Positions 38,444 through 48,772 of a stretch of 64,000 nt of DNA are shown piece by piece. Origin of the DNA: Brevibacterium sp. HMSC07C04 (GTDB lineage Bacteria; Actinomycetota; Actinomycetes; Actinomycetales; Brevibacteriaceae); assembly GCF_001815905.1 (NCBI RefSeq), contig NZ_KV823286.1, positions 39,288 through 103,287 on the forward strand. Direction: 5' to 3'. The notes beneath the pieces were generated by a model. The model searched no databases, had not been told where the DNA came from, and worked only from the letters and a program-made list of their open reading frames with translations. Both the position numbers and the translations under genes were made by a program. Position 1 is the first letter of the stretch. Each line of letters begins with the position of its first letter.

Positions 38444-40294
38444 CTACAGGAGCGAGTCTTTCCAGGCCGCGTGAAGATGAGCGAAGCGTCCCTCACCGGC
38501 AATGAGCTCGGCGGGAGTGCCGTCTTCGACAATCCTGCCGGCATCCATGACAAGAACGCGGTCGGCGATTTCGACCGTCGACAGGCGGTGGGCGATGATG
38601 ACCGCGGTCCGGCCGGCGAGGATCGTCTCCAGTCCCTGCTGGACCAGCTTCTCTGAGGGCACGTCCAGGTGAGCAGTGGCCTCGTCAAGAACAAGAACCG
38701 CGGGGTCAGCCAAGAACACGCGCGCAAAGCTCACCAGCTGACGCTGCCCGGAGCTCAAACGCCCGCCGCGTTTGCGCACATCCGTGTCATAGCCATCCGG
38801 CAGACTCTCGATGAATTCGTCCGCACCGACGGCGCGTGCGGCCGCGCGGACTTCGTCATCAGACGCATCGGGGCGGCCGATCCGAATATTGTCGGCAATC
38901 GTTCCGCCGAACAGGAACGATTCCTGCGTGACCATGACAACGGCTTTGCGCAGATCAGCATCCGCAATGTTCCGCAGGTCAACTCCATCGAGCTTCACCG
39001 CACCTTCCAGCGGATCGTAGAAGCGGGTCAGCAGCTTCACCAGCGTTGACTTGCCAGCACCCGTCGCGCCCACGAGCGCGGCCGTCTGCCCGGCCTGCAG
39101 GCGCAGATCAAAGCGGGGGAGCACATCCTGTCCGTCCCCGTACGCAAAGCGGACGGCATCGAAGACAATCTCGCCGTCGGCCTCGACAGCCTGGGGAGTT
39201 TCGGGGTCAGTAATGGTGGGTTCGACCTCGAGGACAGCTGTGATCTTCTCGAGCGCAGCCTGCGCCGACTGGTACATGTTGAACGTCTGCACGAGCTCAT
39301 CAAGCGGCCCGTAGAAGCGGCGCACATAGAGGACGAAAGCGGCCAAGACACCGACCTGCGTGTGCCCGCCGATCACAAGCCACGCACCCAAGAGGATGAT
39401 CGCGAACTGCGAAAGATTGCCGATCAGCCTGGTCAGCCCGGCAAAAGCTGCCACTCCCCGCAGAGCGTCGGTGTTGGCCTTGCGGTAGTCGTCATCATGG
39501 GCGGCCAGGCTGGATTTGCGCTGCGGCTGCCGACGGAAGGTCTGAACAGCGCGGATGCCGCCCATCGACTCCGTGAAATCGATGATCACCCTGGCAATCG
39601 ACGTGCGCGTCCGCCGGTATGCCGCACGCTGTGAACGCTGGGCGGCGCGGGTGACGAAGTACAGCGGGATGAAGCCGGCGAAGGTGACGAGTGCCAGCGG
39701 GATGTCGAGGAAAATGAGAATCGCAGCGATGACCGCCATCTGCACGACCCCGGAAATCGCCGAAATGAGCGTATAGCCGAGGAACTCCTGCACCGACTCC
39801 AAGTCGGATGACTGCCGTGACACCAGCCGGCCTGAGCTCTGCTTTTCGTGATAGGCGATGTCGAGTTTCTGCACGTGGTCGAACAGGCGACCGCGCAGGG
39901 TCACCATGATCTTCTGGCTGACGATCCCAATGCCTCGGGTAGCTGCCCAGGATGCAGATGCGCCAAGAACCACAAACGCCGCGAACAGGCCCACATTGGT
40001 CCACAGGGGGCCGAAATCGCCGTTTGTCGCAGCGGGCAGGCCGTGGTCAAGGGCGCGTGCTATGAACACCGGGCCGAGCGTGCCGGCCGTGGCGAAGAAC
40101 AGAACCAGCAGAGTCAGCACGATGAGGACCCCGCGGTAGGGTCGGATCAGCTGCAGGAGGAGCGCGCGGGAGCGTTTCGAAATGCCTTCCGGGAGGGCAT
40201 CAATATCCGAGGTGGGGCTCGGGTTGTTTGGGGTGTCGTGCGGGCTGTCGGGGCTGGTGTTGCCGCTGTTGTCGGAAGTCACGGTGTCGCTCAT
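38444..40294 (-). CDS. ABC exporter half-transporter (catalytically normal subunit)
   Basis: The 616-residue product has a six-helix transmembrane domain (about 60-340) fused to a nucleotide-binding domain. Walker A is GATGAGKST, the signature LSSGQRQ and Walker B VLVLDEATAHLD with the catalytic Glu present. There is a 35-residue Ser/Pro/Asp-rich N-terminus. The signature has Ser in place of the first Gly. It overlaps the upstream half-transporter gene (ATGA), so the two form a heterodimer. Substrate unknown; such pairs include multidrug and lipid exporters. Confidence 0.92.
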   Translation of the reverse strand: MSDTVTSDNSGNTSPDSPHDTPNNPSPTSDIDALPEGISKRSRALLLQLIRPYRGVLIVLTLLVLFFATAGTLGPVFIARALDHGLPAATNGDFGPLWTNVGLFAAFVVLGASASWAATRGIGIVSQKIMVTLRGRLFDHVQKLDIAYHEKQSSGRLVSRQSSDLESVQEFLGYTLISAISGVVQMAVIAAILIFLDIPLALVTFAGFIPLYFVTRAAQRSQRAAYRRTRTSIARVIIDFTESMGGIRAVQTFRRQPQRKSSLAAHDDDYRKANTDALRGVAAFAGLTRLIGNLSQFAIILLGAWLVIGGHTQVGVLAAFVLYVRRFYGPLDELVQTFNMYQSAQAALEKITAVLEVEPTITDPETPQAVEADGEIVFDAVRFAYGDGQDVLPRFDLRLQAGQTAALVGATGAGKSTLVKLLTRFYDPLEGAVKLDGVDLRNIADADLRKAVVMVTQESFLFGGTIADNIRIGRPDASDDEVRAAARAVGADEFIESLPDGYDTDVRKRGGRLSSGQRQLVSFARVFLADPAVLVLDEATAHLDVPSEKLVQQGLETILAGRTAVIIAHRLSTVEIADRVLVMDAGRIVEDGTPAELIAGEGRFAHLHAAWKDSLL

Positions 40295-42021
40295 GCCTGC
40301 GCCCCCATGAGGTTGCGGTAGGTGGTCGAGTTGGCCGTGAGTTCGCGGTGGGTGCCGGTTTCGACGACCGTGCCGCCGTCGAGCACGGCGACCCTGTCCG
40401 CCAGCAGCGCTGTGGAGGGGCGGTGGGCCACGACGATCGTCGTGGAGTCTGGCAGCACCTCGGCCAGAGCGTGCTGTACGCAGTCTTCTGTGTCGACGTC
40501 AACAGCAGACAGGGGATCGTCCATCACGAGTACGCGCGGCTTGCCGATAATGGCCCGCGCCAGGGCCACACGCTGCCGTTGCCCGCCGGAGAGGCTCAGT
40601 CCCTGTTCGCCCACCTGTGTTTCCAGGCCCTCCGGCAGGTCCTGCACAAAGTCCCATGCGGCGGCAATGCGCAGTGCGTGCTCGATTTCGCTGTCACCGG
40701 CACCGGGTCCTCCCATTTCGACGTTTGCCCGGATGGTGTCAGAGAACAGAATGGGGTCTTCAAAGGCGAACGACACGAGTCCTCGCAGGGCGTTGAGTGG
40801 GATGTCGCGGATGTCCCGGCCGTCAATCGTTATGGCACCGGAGGTGACATCGTGCAGGCGGGGGATGAGCGACACGACCGTCGACTTGCCCGATCCCGTG
40901 GGTCCCACGAGCGCCAGCGTTTCCCCTGGTTCAACGGTGAGGTTCACATCCTGCAGCAGCGGGCGCTCGCCATCGTCGAAGGTGAATCCGACCTCCGCGA
41001 ACTCCAACCGACCCTCGGCGGGCGGCACGGCGGCGGCATCGTCGATTCCACCGGTGGGGTCTTCGATGCCGATGTCCTCATCGAGCACCTCCCAATACCG
41101 CTGTGCCGCGGTAATGCTCGTAAGGAAGTCAGCCAGCAGGAAGCCGAGCATTTCAATCGGCATTCGCAGAATCCACGTGATCGTCAGCGCCGCAACCACC
41201 TGGCCAATGGTCACCCAGCCTTCAAGTGCGCCCCACGCGCCCAGGCCCAACATGACGACCTGCGCGGCTGCCGGAAGCAGCAGCATGCTGAGCCACATCC
41301 AGGAATCGAGCTTTGCCAGACGCACCTCGTGGCCGGCCAAGCGGTGGGAGATCTCAGAAAACCTCTGTGAAGCCCACGAAGAACGTCCAAACGAGCGCAG
41401 AATCCGAACGCCGAGGATCGACTCTTCGACGTTGGTGGTGATTTCGCCCATCGTGTCCTGGGAAGCGCGCGAAGCCCGCAGGTATCGGCCCTCCAAAAGG
41501 GCGACGGCACCCGTCAGCGGAATGGCCATACCTACGACAATGAGCCCGAACAGCGGGTGAATAAGCCACAGCATGACGGTGCCGATGACGATCGTCACCG
41601 GTGTGACCAGCATGAACGGTCCGCCGAAGGCAAAGAAGCGCCGCAGCTGCGACATGTCCTGCGTGGCCCGCGACAGCAGCTGGCCCGAATCCCACGCATC
41701 GTGCTTGCCGACCCGCAGGTACAGAAGGCGGGAGAACAGTCGGCCCCGCCACGTGACCTCCCATTCCGACACCACCCCGGCAACCAGACGGCGGCGCGCC
41801 CACAGGGCAGACGCCTCGGCGATTCCGACCGCCAAAATTGCGGCCGCAGGCCACCACAGACCGGCAGGGTCGCGGTGGGCGATCGGGCCGTCAATGATGT
41901 GGCCGGTGAGCATGGGGGTGGCCAGCGAAATTGCGTTGGCAATGAGTGTGAGCACCATGACCAGGGAATACACCCACAGACGGGCGCGGATGTCTGGCCA
42001 GAATCGCAGGAGTGCTCGCAT
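40291..42021 (-). CDS. ABC exporter half-transporter (degenerate catalytic site)
   Basis: The 576-residue product has six transmembrane helices (about 15-300) and an ATPase domain. Walker A is GPTGSGKST, the signature LSGGQRQRVALARA and Walker B RVLVMDDPLSAVD. The catalytic Glu after Walker B is replaced by Asp, the hallmark of the degenerate-site subunit in asymmetric exporters such as BmrC or TM287. With the other subunit carrying Glu, this fits one active and one weak ATP site. It starts 10 nt after rlmC on the same strand. Confidence 0.92.
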   Translation of the reverse strand: MRALLRFWPDIRARLWVYSLVMVLTLIANAISLATPMLTGHIIDGPIAHRDPAGLWWPAAAILAVGIAEASALWARRRLVAGVVSEWEVTWRGRLFSRLLYLRVGKHDAWDSGQLLSRATQDMSQLRRFFAFGGPFMLVTPVTIVIGTVMLWLIHPLFGLIVVGMAIPLTGAVALLEGRYLRASRASQDTMGEITTNVEESILGVRILRSFGRSSWASQRFSEISHRLAGHEVRLAKLDSWMWLSMLLLPAAAQVVMLGLGAWGALEGWVTIGQVVAALTITWILRMPIEMLGFLLADFLTSITAAQRYWEVLDEDIGIEDPTGGIDDAAAVPPAEGRLEFAEVGFTFDDGERPLLQDVNLTVEPGETLALVGPTGSGKSTVVSLIPRLHDVTSGAITIDGRDIRDIPLNALRGLVSFAFEDPILFSDTIRANVEMGGPGAGDSEIEHALRIAAAWDFVQDLPEGLETQVGEQGLSLSGGQRQRVALARAIIGKPRVLVMDDPLSAVDVDTEDCVQHALAEVLPDSTTIVVAHRPSTALLADRVAVLDGGTVVETGTHRELTANSTTYRNLMGAQA

Positions 42022-42031
42022 CTGATTCAGC

Positions 42032-43249
42032 CTATAGGCGCTTCAGCCGGGTGAGAACCTCTGCGTGCGGCGAATGCGGGAACATATCGACTATTCGGAC
42101 GGTTTCGGCCCTGTAGGCGGGCATGTTCTCAAGGTCTGCGGCCAGAGTCTGCGGGTTGCAGCTGGAGTAGATGACGGTGGCAATTTCCGAGTTCTGAATC
42201 CACTGGCTCATGGGCTTGCCCAGCCCACGCCGAGGCGGATTGACGATGAGCAGGTCGGCTGGCTCGGTCTGTTCGCGCGCCCATGTGAACGCGTCTTCTG
42301 CCGTGAACTCGATACGGCCTTCGACTTCCGGATGCTCCCTCGCGAGGCGCCTGGCAGCTTCACGTGCCCGCTGGACTGCTTCTGGGTTGAGTTCGGCTGC
42401 GCGGACGCGGACCTTCGGCGAGGCGAGTGCGGCGTGGAGGGCGAAGCCGCCGACACCGCAGTACAGGTCCCACACCGTGAGAGGGGCGGTGGGGTGCGCT
42501 GATGAGTTGGGGCCTGCGGCTGCGGTCGGGTGTGCGGCCGCGGTGTCGGCAATCCACTGCCTGACGGTCCGGTAGAGCTCGCCGGCTACAGCGCTGTTCG
42601 TCTGGAGGAAAGACTGCGGGCCGGGCAGGAGCGTGACGTCGCCCTGGGTGACCGGCAGGGAGTGCTCGCCGTACAGGTGAATTTCCGTTGGCCCTTCGAT
42701 GATGGCCGTGTGATCGGGATTGATGTTTGCGCTGATGACCGCGATGTCAGGAACCGCCTCCAGCAGGCGAGGCAGTTTTTCTTTCAGGCGCGGCAGAGCG
42801 CTGTCGGTGCGCAGAACGAAGCGGATGGCCAGCTGGCCGGCATCGCCTTCTGTCACGATGACGTACTTGAGTTCTCCCTTGCGTGCGCGCACCCGGTAAG
42901 GAGGGATCTGTGCGGCTTTGATGACTGCCGGGATGGCCTCCAGGGCGCGGTGGATGACGGGAGAGTAGAGCGGACAGTCCGATAGGTCGATGCCGGCGAA
43001 GTCTTCGTCGAGAATGCCGAGTGTGGGTTCGCTGGTGGTGCCGCCGACAGCCATTTTCGCGGTGTTGCGGAATCCCGAATCCGGGCTGGTGATGGGAGCT
43101 TCGAAAACCTCTTCGGGGCTTCTGCCGCCCAGGGCGTGTTCGATGTTTGCGGCCAGTTCTCGTTCAATGCGGGTCAGCCGCTGATTCGCGGGCACCTCGA
43201 TGAGAGAGCAGGTCCGGCAGCGGTCAGCGGCAAAGTGGGCGCAGAACAT
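42032..43249 (-). CDS. rlmC: 23S rRNA (uracil-C5)-methyltransferase, RlmC type
   Basis: Methylates uracil C5 in 23S rRNA (U747 in E. coli RlmC) using S-adenosylmethionine. The 405-residue product begins MFCAHFAADRCRTCSLIE, giving the [4Fe-4S] cysteines at the very N-terminus as in RlmC, with no TRAM domain. The SAM motif is DLYCGVGGFALHAAL. The catalytic cysteine lies in VIYSSCNPQTLAADL. A Pro/Ala-rich insert sits before the SAM motif. It heads the three-gene minus-strand unit with the ABC exporter; functional linkage is doubtful. Confidence 0.93.
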   Translation of the reverse strand: MFCAHFAADRCRTCSLIEVPANQRLTRIERELAANIEHALGGRSPEEVFEAPITSPDSGFRNTAKMAVGGTTSEPTLGILDEDFAGIDLSDCPLYSPVIHRALEAIPAVIKAAQIPPYRVRARKGELKYVIVTEGDAGQLAIRFVLRTDSALPRLKEKLPRLLEAVPDIAVISANINPDHTAIIEGPTEIHLYGEHSLPVTQGDVTLLPGPQSFLQTNSAVAGELYRTVRQWIADTAAAHPTAAAGPNSSAHPTAPLTVWDLYCGVGGFALHAALASPKVRVRAAELNPEAVQRAREAARRLAREHPEVEGRIEFTAEDAFTWAREQTEPADLLIVNPPRRGLGKPMSQWIQNSEIATVIYSSCNPQTLAADLENMPAYRAETVRIVDMFPHSPHAEVLTRLKRL

Positions 43250-43315
43250 ACGGCAATCCTAGGTGCTGTGTCAGACCCTGCTGTTAGTGTTCGAACATCC
43301 GGAAGGGAAAGCGCT

Positions 43316-44668
43316 ATGACACATTCGCAGCTGAAAGCAGAAGACAAGAATCGACGCCGGTCCATCCTTGTGGCTGCCTTCGGCACGATTGTCGAATGGT
43401 TCGACTTCTCCGTTTTCTTCTACGTGTCCGTCAATCTGGCGCGCGTGTACTTTCCCGGGCAGGAGAACTCGCTACTGCTCACCCTGGGCGTGGGCGCGGC
43501 TGGTTTCTTCTTCCGCCCACTGGGCGCCATGGTCTTCGGGCACCTCGGTGACAAAGTCGGTCGGCGTGCAGCCCTCGTGGTTTCGGCAGTGCTCATGGCG
43601 GTGGCCATGTTCGGAATCGCCATAACGCCCGGCTATGAACAGATCGGCATATGGGGTGGAATCATCATGATTTCCCTGCGCTGTCTGGCGGGCTTTTCCG
43701 TCGGTGCCGAATATACCGGCATCATGGTCTTCCTCATGGAAACAGCCAAAAAAGGACGCCGTGGTCTGGCTGCCAGCTGGGCGGCCGCGAACTCTGAGGT
43801 CGGTGCGCTTCTGGCAGTGGGCTCCGGTGCTCTTCTGGCCAATCTGCTGACCCCAGACCAGATGGACTCTTGGGGGTGGCGGGTGCTGTTCATCATCGGC
43901 GGGCTGCTGGCAGCAGTGATGATTCCGCTGCGCAAACACCTGGAGGAAACCGATACCTTTAAGAAAACGCAGGACAGCGGAGCGAACGCGGGCTCACCGC
44001 TGCTCGACGTTCTGCGCCGTCACCCCAAGGCCGTTGTCGTGGCATTCCTGGTGTCGTCGGTTGGATCTGTGTCGTACTTTCTCAACATCACCTACGTGCC
44101 CACGTTCCTCGAAACCGTTGTTGCAATGGACGGCGCCGGTTCGCTGGCGTTCGGCACAATTGCAGGAGTGGCGGCCATCATCGTCACACCCTTGATCGGG
44201 CTGGCCTCAGACAGGTTCGGCAGGCGGACCATGTTTGCGGCTCTCAGCGCGGTTCTAGTGCTCACAACAATTCCCGCATACGCGCTGCTGTCCCACGTCA
44301 ACCCGACAACCGCAGCGACTGCCGCGGCGTTTCTTGCAGTGCCCGCTGCCGGGTGGTCAGCTGTTGCCGCTGCTGCCATCCCTGAACAGTTCACCGCCAT
44401 CGGCCGCTTTTCCGGCATGGCGATCGGGTTCAATACGGCAACCGTGGCCTTTGGGGGTCTGTCGCCGATCATTGCCGCCAGCCTGGTCCAGGCCACCGGC
44501 TGGAACCTTGCCCCGCCAGGCTACGCCACAGCCGTTGTGCTGGCCGCTGGGATTCCCGCGCTGCTGCTCATGCGCGAACGTGGGCGCGCTCCCTTGGCGG
44601 ACGTCGACGCGGATACCGGGCCCCCGCCTCGTGTCTCAGAAAATGGACAAACGGTTTCCGCGAATTGA
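43316..44668 (+). CDS. MFS transporter, metabolite:H+ symporter (MHS) family
   Basis: ATG 43316 follows GGAAGGGAAA; the longer open frame would overlap rlmC. The 450-residue, 12-helix protein has the MHS hallmarks AFGTIVEWFDFSVFFYVS in helix 1, GHLGDKVGRRAALV in loop 2-3 and GFSVGAEYTGIMVFLMETA in helix 5, shared with the ProP, ShiA and KgtP group. It imports a small organic acid, osmolyte or aromatic acid with protons; the substrate cannot be read. It is divergent from rlmC by 66 bp. No terminator is obvious before the ilv leader. Confidence 0.9.
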   Translation: MTHSQLKAEDKNRRRSILVAAFGTIVEWFDFSVFFYVSVNLARVYFPGQENSLLLTLGVGAAGFFFRPLGAMVFGHLGDKVGRRAALVVSAVLMAVAMFGIAITPGYEQIGIWGGIIMISLRCLAGFSVGAEYTGIMVFLMETAKKGRRGLAASWAAANSEVGALLAVGSGALLANLLTPDQMDSWGWRVLFIIGGLLAAVMIPLRKHLEETDTFKKTQDSGANAGSPLLDVLRRHPKAVVVAFLVSSVGSVSYFLNITYVPTFLETVVAMDGAGSLAFGTIAGVAAIIVTPLIGLASDRFGRRTMFAALSAVLVLTTIPAYALLSHVNPTTAATAAAFLAVPAAGWSAVAAAAIPEQFTAIGRFSGMAIGFNTATVAFGGLSPIIAASLVQATGWNLAPPGYATAVVLAAGIPALLLMRERGRAPLADVDADTGPPPRVSENGQTVSAN

Positions 44669-44700
44669 CATTGCTGACGTGGCCTAGTTCACTAGATTCC

Positions 44701-44745
44701 ATGTTCACCGACGTTATTGTCCTTATTAGCAGGCGCGCGAGGTAA
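44701..44745 (+). CDS. ilvBNC attenuator leader peptide
   Basis: A 15-codon frame encodes MFTDVIVLISRRAR, with five consecutive branched-chain codons (Val-Ile-Val-Leu-Ile). It lies 35 nt ahead of a terminator hairpin and 121 nt ahead of ilvB. A TTGACA is at 44665-44670. Scarcity of charged Val, Ile or Leu tRNA would stall the ribosome here and favour read-through. Known for ilvB leaders in corynebacteria and other bacteria; here read directly from the sequence. Confidence 0.85.
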   Translation: MFTDVIVLISRRAR

Positions 44746-44810
44746 TCCCTCCCAGCGTTCGCTTGGACGATCACCGCGCGCCCCTCCAGAATCTGGCAGG
44801 GGCTTTTTTT
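44732..44810 (+). terminator. ilvBNC transcription attenuator
   Basis: The terminator stem is GCCCCTCCAG (44780-44789) with CTGG-C-AGGGGC (44793-44803), followed by seven T (44804-44810). A competing antiterminator is visible: GGCGCGCG (44732-44739, inside the leader frame) is exactly complementary to CGCGCGCC (44775-44782), which overlaps the terminator's 5' arm. CGATCACC before and GGTGATCG after the terminator could extend its base. Confidence 0.85.
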
Positions 44811-44865
44811 ATGGGTGATCGCCAGGACGAAGGCGACACACAGGTACACAGCAGAGGAGTTCACC

Positions 44866-46701
44866 GTGGCATCAAAGCCCGTGCCGGCGCCATCGCCATC
44901 GCGCCAGGCTCAACAGCCCGCCAAAAGAGGGCGGACGGCCCCCGAGGTCCTGACGGGCGCGCAGGCCATTATCCGCAGCCTAGAGCTGTTGGGCGTCGAC
45001 ACCGTATTCGGACTGCCGGGCGGAACTATCCTCCCGACCTATGACCCGCTGATGGACGCAGAATCCATCAACCACATCCTCGTCCGTCACGAACAGGGAG
45101 CCGGTCACGCGGCAACCGGCTACGCGGCCGCCACAGGAAAAGTCGGCGTGTGCATGGCCACCTCCGGCCCCGGTGCCACGAACCTCGTCACCCCGATCGC
45201 CGACGCCCACATGGACTCCGTGCCGCTCGTGGCCATCACCGGCCAGCAGTCCTCCAAGATGCTCGGCACCGACGCATTCCAGGAAGCGGACATTGTGGGC
45301 ATGACAATGCCCATCACCAAGCACTCATTCCTGGTGACCCGAGTCGAGGACATCCCGCAGGCAATCATGTCGGCGTTCCACATCGCCTCGACCGGCAGGC
45401 CCGGACCCGTTTTGGTGGACGTGACAAAGGACGCGCAGCAGGCAGAGGCTCCGTTCATCTGGCCCGAAGCTCCCAGCCTCCCCGGCTACCGGCCCGTCAC
45501 CAAACCGCAGAGCAAGCAGATTCGGGAAGCCGCGCAGCTCATCGCACAGTCCAAAAAGCCGGTGTTCTACATCGGCGGGGGTGTCATCCGCTCCCGCGCC
45601 TCGGCGGAGCTGCTGCGCCTGGCCGAAGCGACCAAGATTCCGGTGGCCACAACGCTTATGGCCCGCGGCGCGTTCCCGGACTCCCACCCGCAGCACGTGG
45701 GCATGCCCGGCATGCACGGCAACGTGTCTGCTGTTGCCGCGTTCCAAAAGGCCGACCTGCTCATCGCGGTAGGCGCGCGCTTCGACGACCGAGTCACGGG
45801 CGACCTCGCGTCGTTTGCCCCGTATGCAAAAGTCATCCACGCTGATATCGACCCGGCTGAAATCGGCAAAAACCGTGCGGTGGATGTTCCGATCGTCGGG
45901 GACGCCCGCGAAGTGCTGAGCGCACTGCTGAGCGAGATGCGTGAATCGCACTCCGCCGCACTCGAAGACGAACGCCCCGCGTGGTGGGCGAAGCTCAACG
46001 GGTGGAAAGAAGCATACCCGCTGGGCTACGAAGCCAACGATGTCGGACTGTGCGACCCGCAGTACGTCATCAAGCGCATCTCCGCGCTGACCGGCCCCGA
46101 AGGGGTCTTCGCCGCAGGCGTTGGACAGCACCAGATGTGGGCGAGCCAGTTCGTCAACTACGAACGGCCCAATGCGTGGCTCAACTCCGGAGGGCTCGGA
46201 ACCATGGGCTATTCGGTCCCAGCCGCAATGGGTGCGAAGGTCGGCGAACCCGACCGCACCGTGTGGGCTATCGACGGTGACGGCTGCTTCCAGATGACAA
46301 ACCAGGAGCTGGCTACGTGCGTCATCTCGAACATTCCCATCAAAGTTGCGATCATCAACAATTCATCGCTCGGCATGGTCCGCCAGTGGCAGACCCTGTT
46401 CTACGACGGCCGCTATTCGCACTCCAACCTCGACACCGGCCACGGTTCGAGGCGGGTGCCGGACTTCGTGAAACTCGCCGAAGCCTACGGGTGCGCTGGG
46501 CTGCGGGTCGAGCGCAACGAAGATGTCGATGCCGCAATTGCCAAGGCCCTGGAAATCAACGACCGGCCCGTGGTCATCGACTTCACGGTCCCAGCCGAGG
46601 CAATGGTGTGGCCCATGGTGCCCGCCGGTGTGAGCAACGACCAGATCGAGTACGCGCAGAACCTGCGTCCCGAATTCGAAGAGGAAGAGGAAGAGCTGTG
46701 A
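44866..46701 (+). CDS. ilvB: Acetolactate synthase, large (catalytic) subunit
   Basis: A ThDP- and FAD-dependent enzyme that makes acetolactate or acetohydroxybutyrate. GTG 44866 follows AGAGGAG; the upstream frame lies in the attenuator. The 611-residue product has the catalytic Glu in the N-terminal ThDP region ([16 protein letters not shown]), the FAD domain in the middle and the ThDP-binding motif [29 protein letters not shown] near 470-500. Regulation is by attenuation and feedback through IlvN. Confidence 0.96.
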   Translation: MASKPVPAPSPSRQAQQPAKRGRTAPEVLTGAQAIIRSLELLGVDTVFGLPGGTILPTYDPLMDAESINHILVRHEQGAGHAATGYAAATGKVGVCMATSGPGATNLVTPIADAHMDSVPLVAITGQQSSKMLGTDAFQEADIVGMTMPITKHSFLVTRVEDIPQAIMSAFHIASTGRPGPVLVDVTKDAQQAEAPFIWPEAPSLPGYRPVTKPQSKQIREAAQLIAQSKKPVFYIGGGVIRSRASAELLRLAEATKIPVATTLMARGAFPDSHPQHVGMPGMHGNVSAVAAFQKADLLIAVGARFDDRVTGDLASFAPYAKVIHADIDPAEIGKNRAVDVPIVGDAREVLSALLSEMRESHSAALEDERPAWWAKLNGWKEAYPLGYEANDVGLCDPQYVIKRISALTGPEGVFAAGVGQHQMWASQFVNYERPNAWLNSGGLGTMGYSVPAAMGAKVGEPDRTVWAIDGDGCFQMTNQELATCVISNIPIKVAIINNSSLGMVRQWQTLFYDGRYSHSNLDTGHGSRRVPDFVKLAEAYGCAGLRVERNEDVDAAIAKALEINDRPVVIDFTVPAEAMVWPMVPAGVSNDQIEYAQNLRPEFEEEEEEL

Positions 46702-47207
46702 GCCGTCATACTCTGTCAGTCCTGCTGGAGAACAAGCCCGGCGCGCTCACCCGCCTGACCGGCCTCATTGCCCGTCGCGGATTCAATATCGATTCGCTTG
46801 CGGTGGGCACCACCGAAGTCGAAGAGATTTCGCGTCTGACAATGGTCGTCGATGTTCAGGACGTGCCGCTGGAGCAGGTCACCAAACAGCTGAACAAACT
46901 TGTCAACGTCATCAAAGTCGTTGAACTCGAACCGGCGAACTCCGTGGAGCGCGGCCACGTGATCTTCAAAGTGGCGGCCGATTCTGTCACCCGCGGGCAG
47001 ATTGCCGACGCCTGCGAACTGTTTCGGGTGCGCATCATCGATGTCGCCCCGGACGCGGTGTGTGTTGAGGCCACCGGCGAAGAATCCAAGCTGGAGGCGC
47101 TGCGGGCGGTGCTCGAACCGTTCGGCATCCGCGAAATCGTCCAGTCAGGGCTGCTGGCCATCAGCCGCGGTTCCCGGTCGATCTCCGATCGGTCCACCTG
47201 GGCGTGA
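46698..47207 (+). CDS. ilvN: Acetolactate synthase, small (regulatory) subunit
   Basis: GTG 46698 overlaps the ilvB stop (GTGA). The 169-residue product has an N-terminal ACT domain ([31 protein letters not shown]), which binds valine for feedback inhibition, followed by the C-terminal ALS regulatory domain (to [12 protein letters not shown]). The open frame upstream of 46698 lies out of frame inside ilvB and is not coding. Confidence 0.96.
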   Translation: MSRHTLSVLLENKPGALTRLTGLIARRGFNIDSLAVGTTEVEEISRLTMVVDVQDVPLEQVTKQLNKLVNVIKVVELEPANSVERGHVIFKVAADSVTRGQIADACELFRVRIIDVAPDAVCVEATGEESKLEALRAVLEPFGIREIVQSGLLAISRGSRSISDRSTWA

Positions 47208-47317
47208 TCTGCTGACCCGAGCCCTCGGCAGCGTGAGTTCCCGAGCAGTACCGGGCTGGCGCCTCCGCCTTTATCTCACAGTGTGCACGCTCAATTCGCG
47301 GTGAGACTGCACGCTCC

Positions 47318-47323
47318 TATAAT
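47318..47323 (+). promoter_or_regulatory. Putative separate ilvC promoter, -10 TATAAT
   Basis: A perfect TATAAT stands out in this GC-rich DNA, 71 nt before ilvC. The -35 position (TTCGCG) is poor. In Corynebacterium glutamicum ilvC has its own promoter inside the operon, and the 186-bp ilvN-ilvC gap here allows the same. Confidence 0.55.
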
Positions 47324-47333
47324 CTCGAAATAA

Positions 47334-48425
<1,092 letters not shown>

Positions 48426-48450
48426 TCGTCAGCTGACCTTCCGCCAACAA

Positions 48451-48491
48451 CAGCCGAGGTGGATCTCCGCGGAGGAGTTCCACCTCGGCTG
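48451..48491 (+). terminator. Terminator of ilvBNC
   Basis: A perfect 13-bp stem CAGCCGAGGTGGA / TCCACCTCGGCTG with an internal CTCCGCGGAG palindrome in the loop, followed by TTTTGTGTG. It begins 26 nt after the ilvC stop. Confidence 0.88.
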
Positions 48492-48608
48492 TTTTGTGTG
48501 TCTAACGGGGAGGTGGGTAGAACGACCGTTAGCCGAACTCTGCTGATTAGGCGGAATACTGAGGCAAAAACGCACGGATCGCCTCGTTCTTCCGACTAGA
48601 CGGCAGAG

Positions 48609-48731
48609 TTACTTCTGGCGGCCCTTCATCCTCGGGTTCTGCTTGTTGATCACGTAGATCTTGCCTTTGCGCTTGACCACCTGCGCGCCCGGCTGGTTCT
48701 TCAGAGAACGAAGCGATGCTCGCACCTTCAT
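48609..48731 (-). CDS. rpmJ: 50S ribosomal protein L36, cysteine-free paralogue
   Basis: The 40-residue, strongly basic protein starts [17 protein letters not shown] and ends NPRMKGRQK, the profile of the YkgO/L36B branch. None of the usual zinc-binding Cys residues of standard L36 is present, so this is the zinc-independent form that many bacteria express when zinc is short. AAAGGGA lies 6 nt before the ATG. The gene is isolated, away from the infB/S13 context of standard rpmJ. A standard Cys-containing copy may exist elsewhere in the genome. Confidence 0.93.
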   Translation of the reverse strand: MKVRASLRSLKNQPGAQVVKRKGKIYVINKQNPRMKGRQK

Positions 48732-48750
48732 GGGATCCCTTTCGACTGTC

Positions 48751-48772
48751 GCAGTCGGACTGTTCCGACTGC
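48751..48772 (-). promoter_or_regulatory. Hairpin in the 5' leader of the L36 gene
   Basis: A perfect 9-bp inverted repeat GCAGTCGGA/TCCGACTGC with a 4-nt loop lies 20 nt upstream of the rpmJ start. It could be a leader hairpin or a regulator site. No clear Zur box is seen between 48732 and 48900. Confidence 0.45.

Noticed and set aside
40228..41560. Two long plus-strand frames across the ABC exporter
   Set aside because: Both are antisense to strongly conserved ABC exporter sequence.
44746..44810. T-box or other tRNA-sensing riboswitch ahead of ilvB
   Set aside because: No T-box core sequence; the leader peptide and terminator/antiterminator explain the region.
46317..46697. Long N-terminal extension of ilvN inside ilvB
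   Set aside because: The ilvN protein begins at GTG 46698 with a typical ACT domain; the extension is an out-of-frame reading of ilvB.
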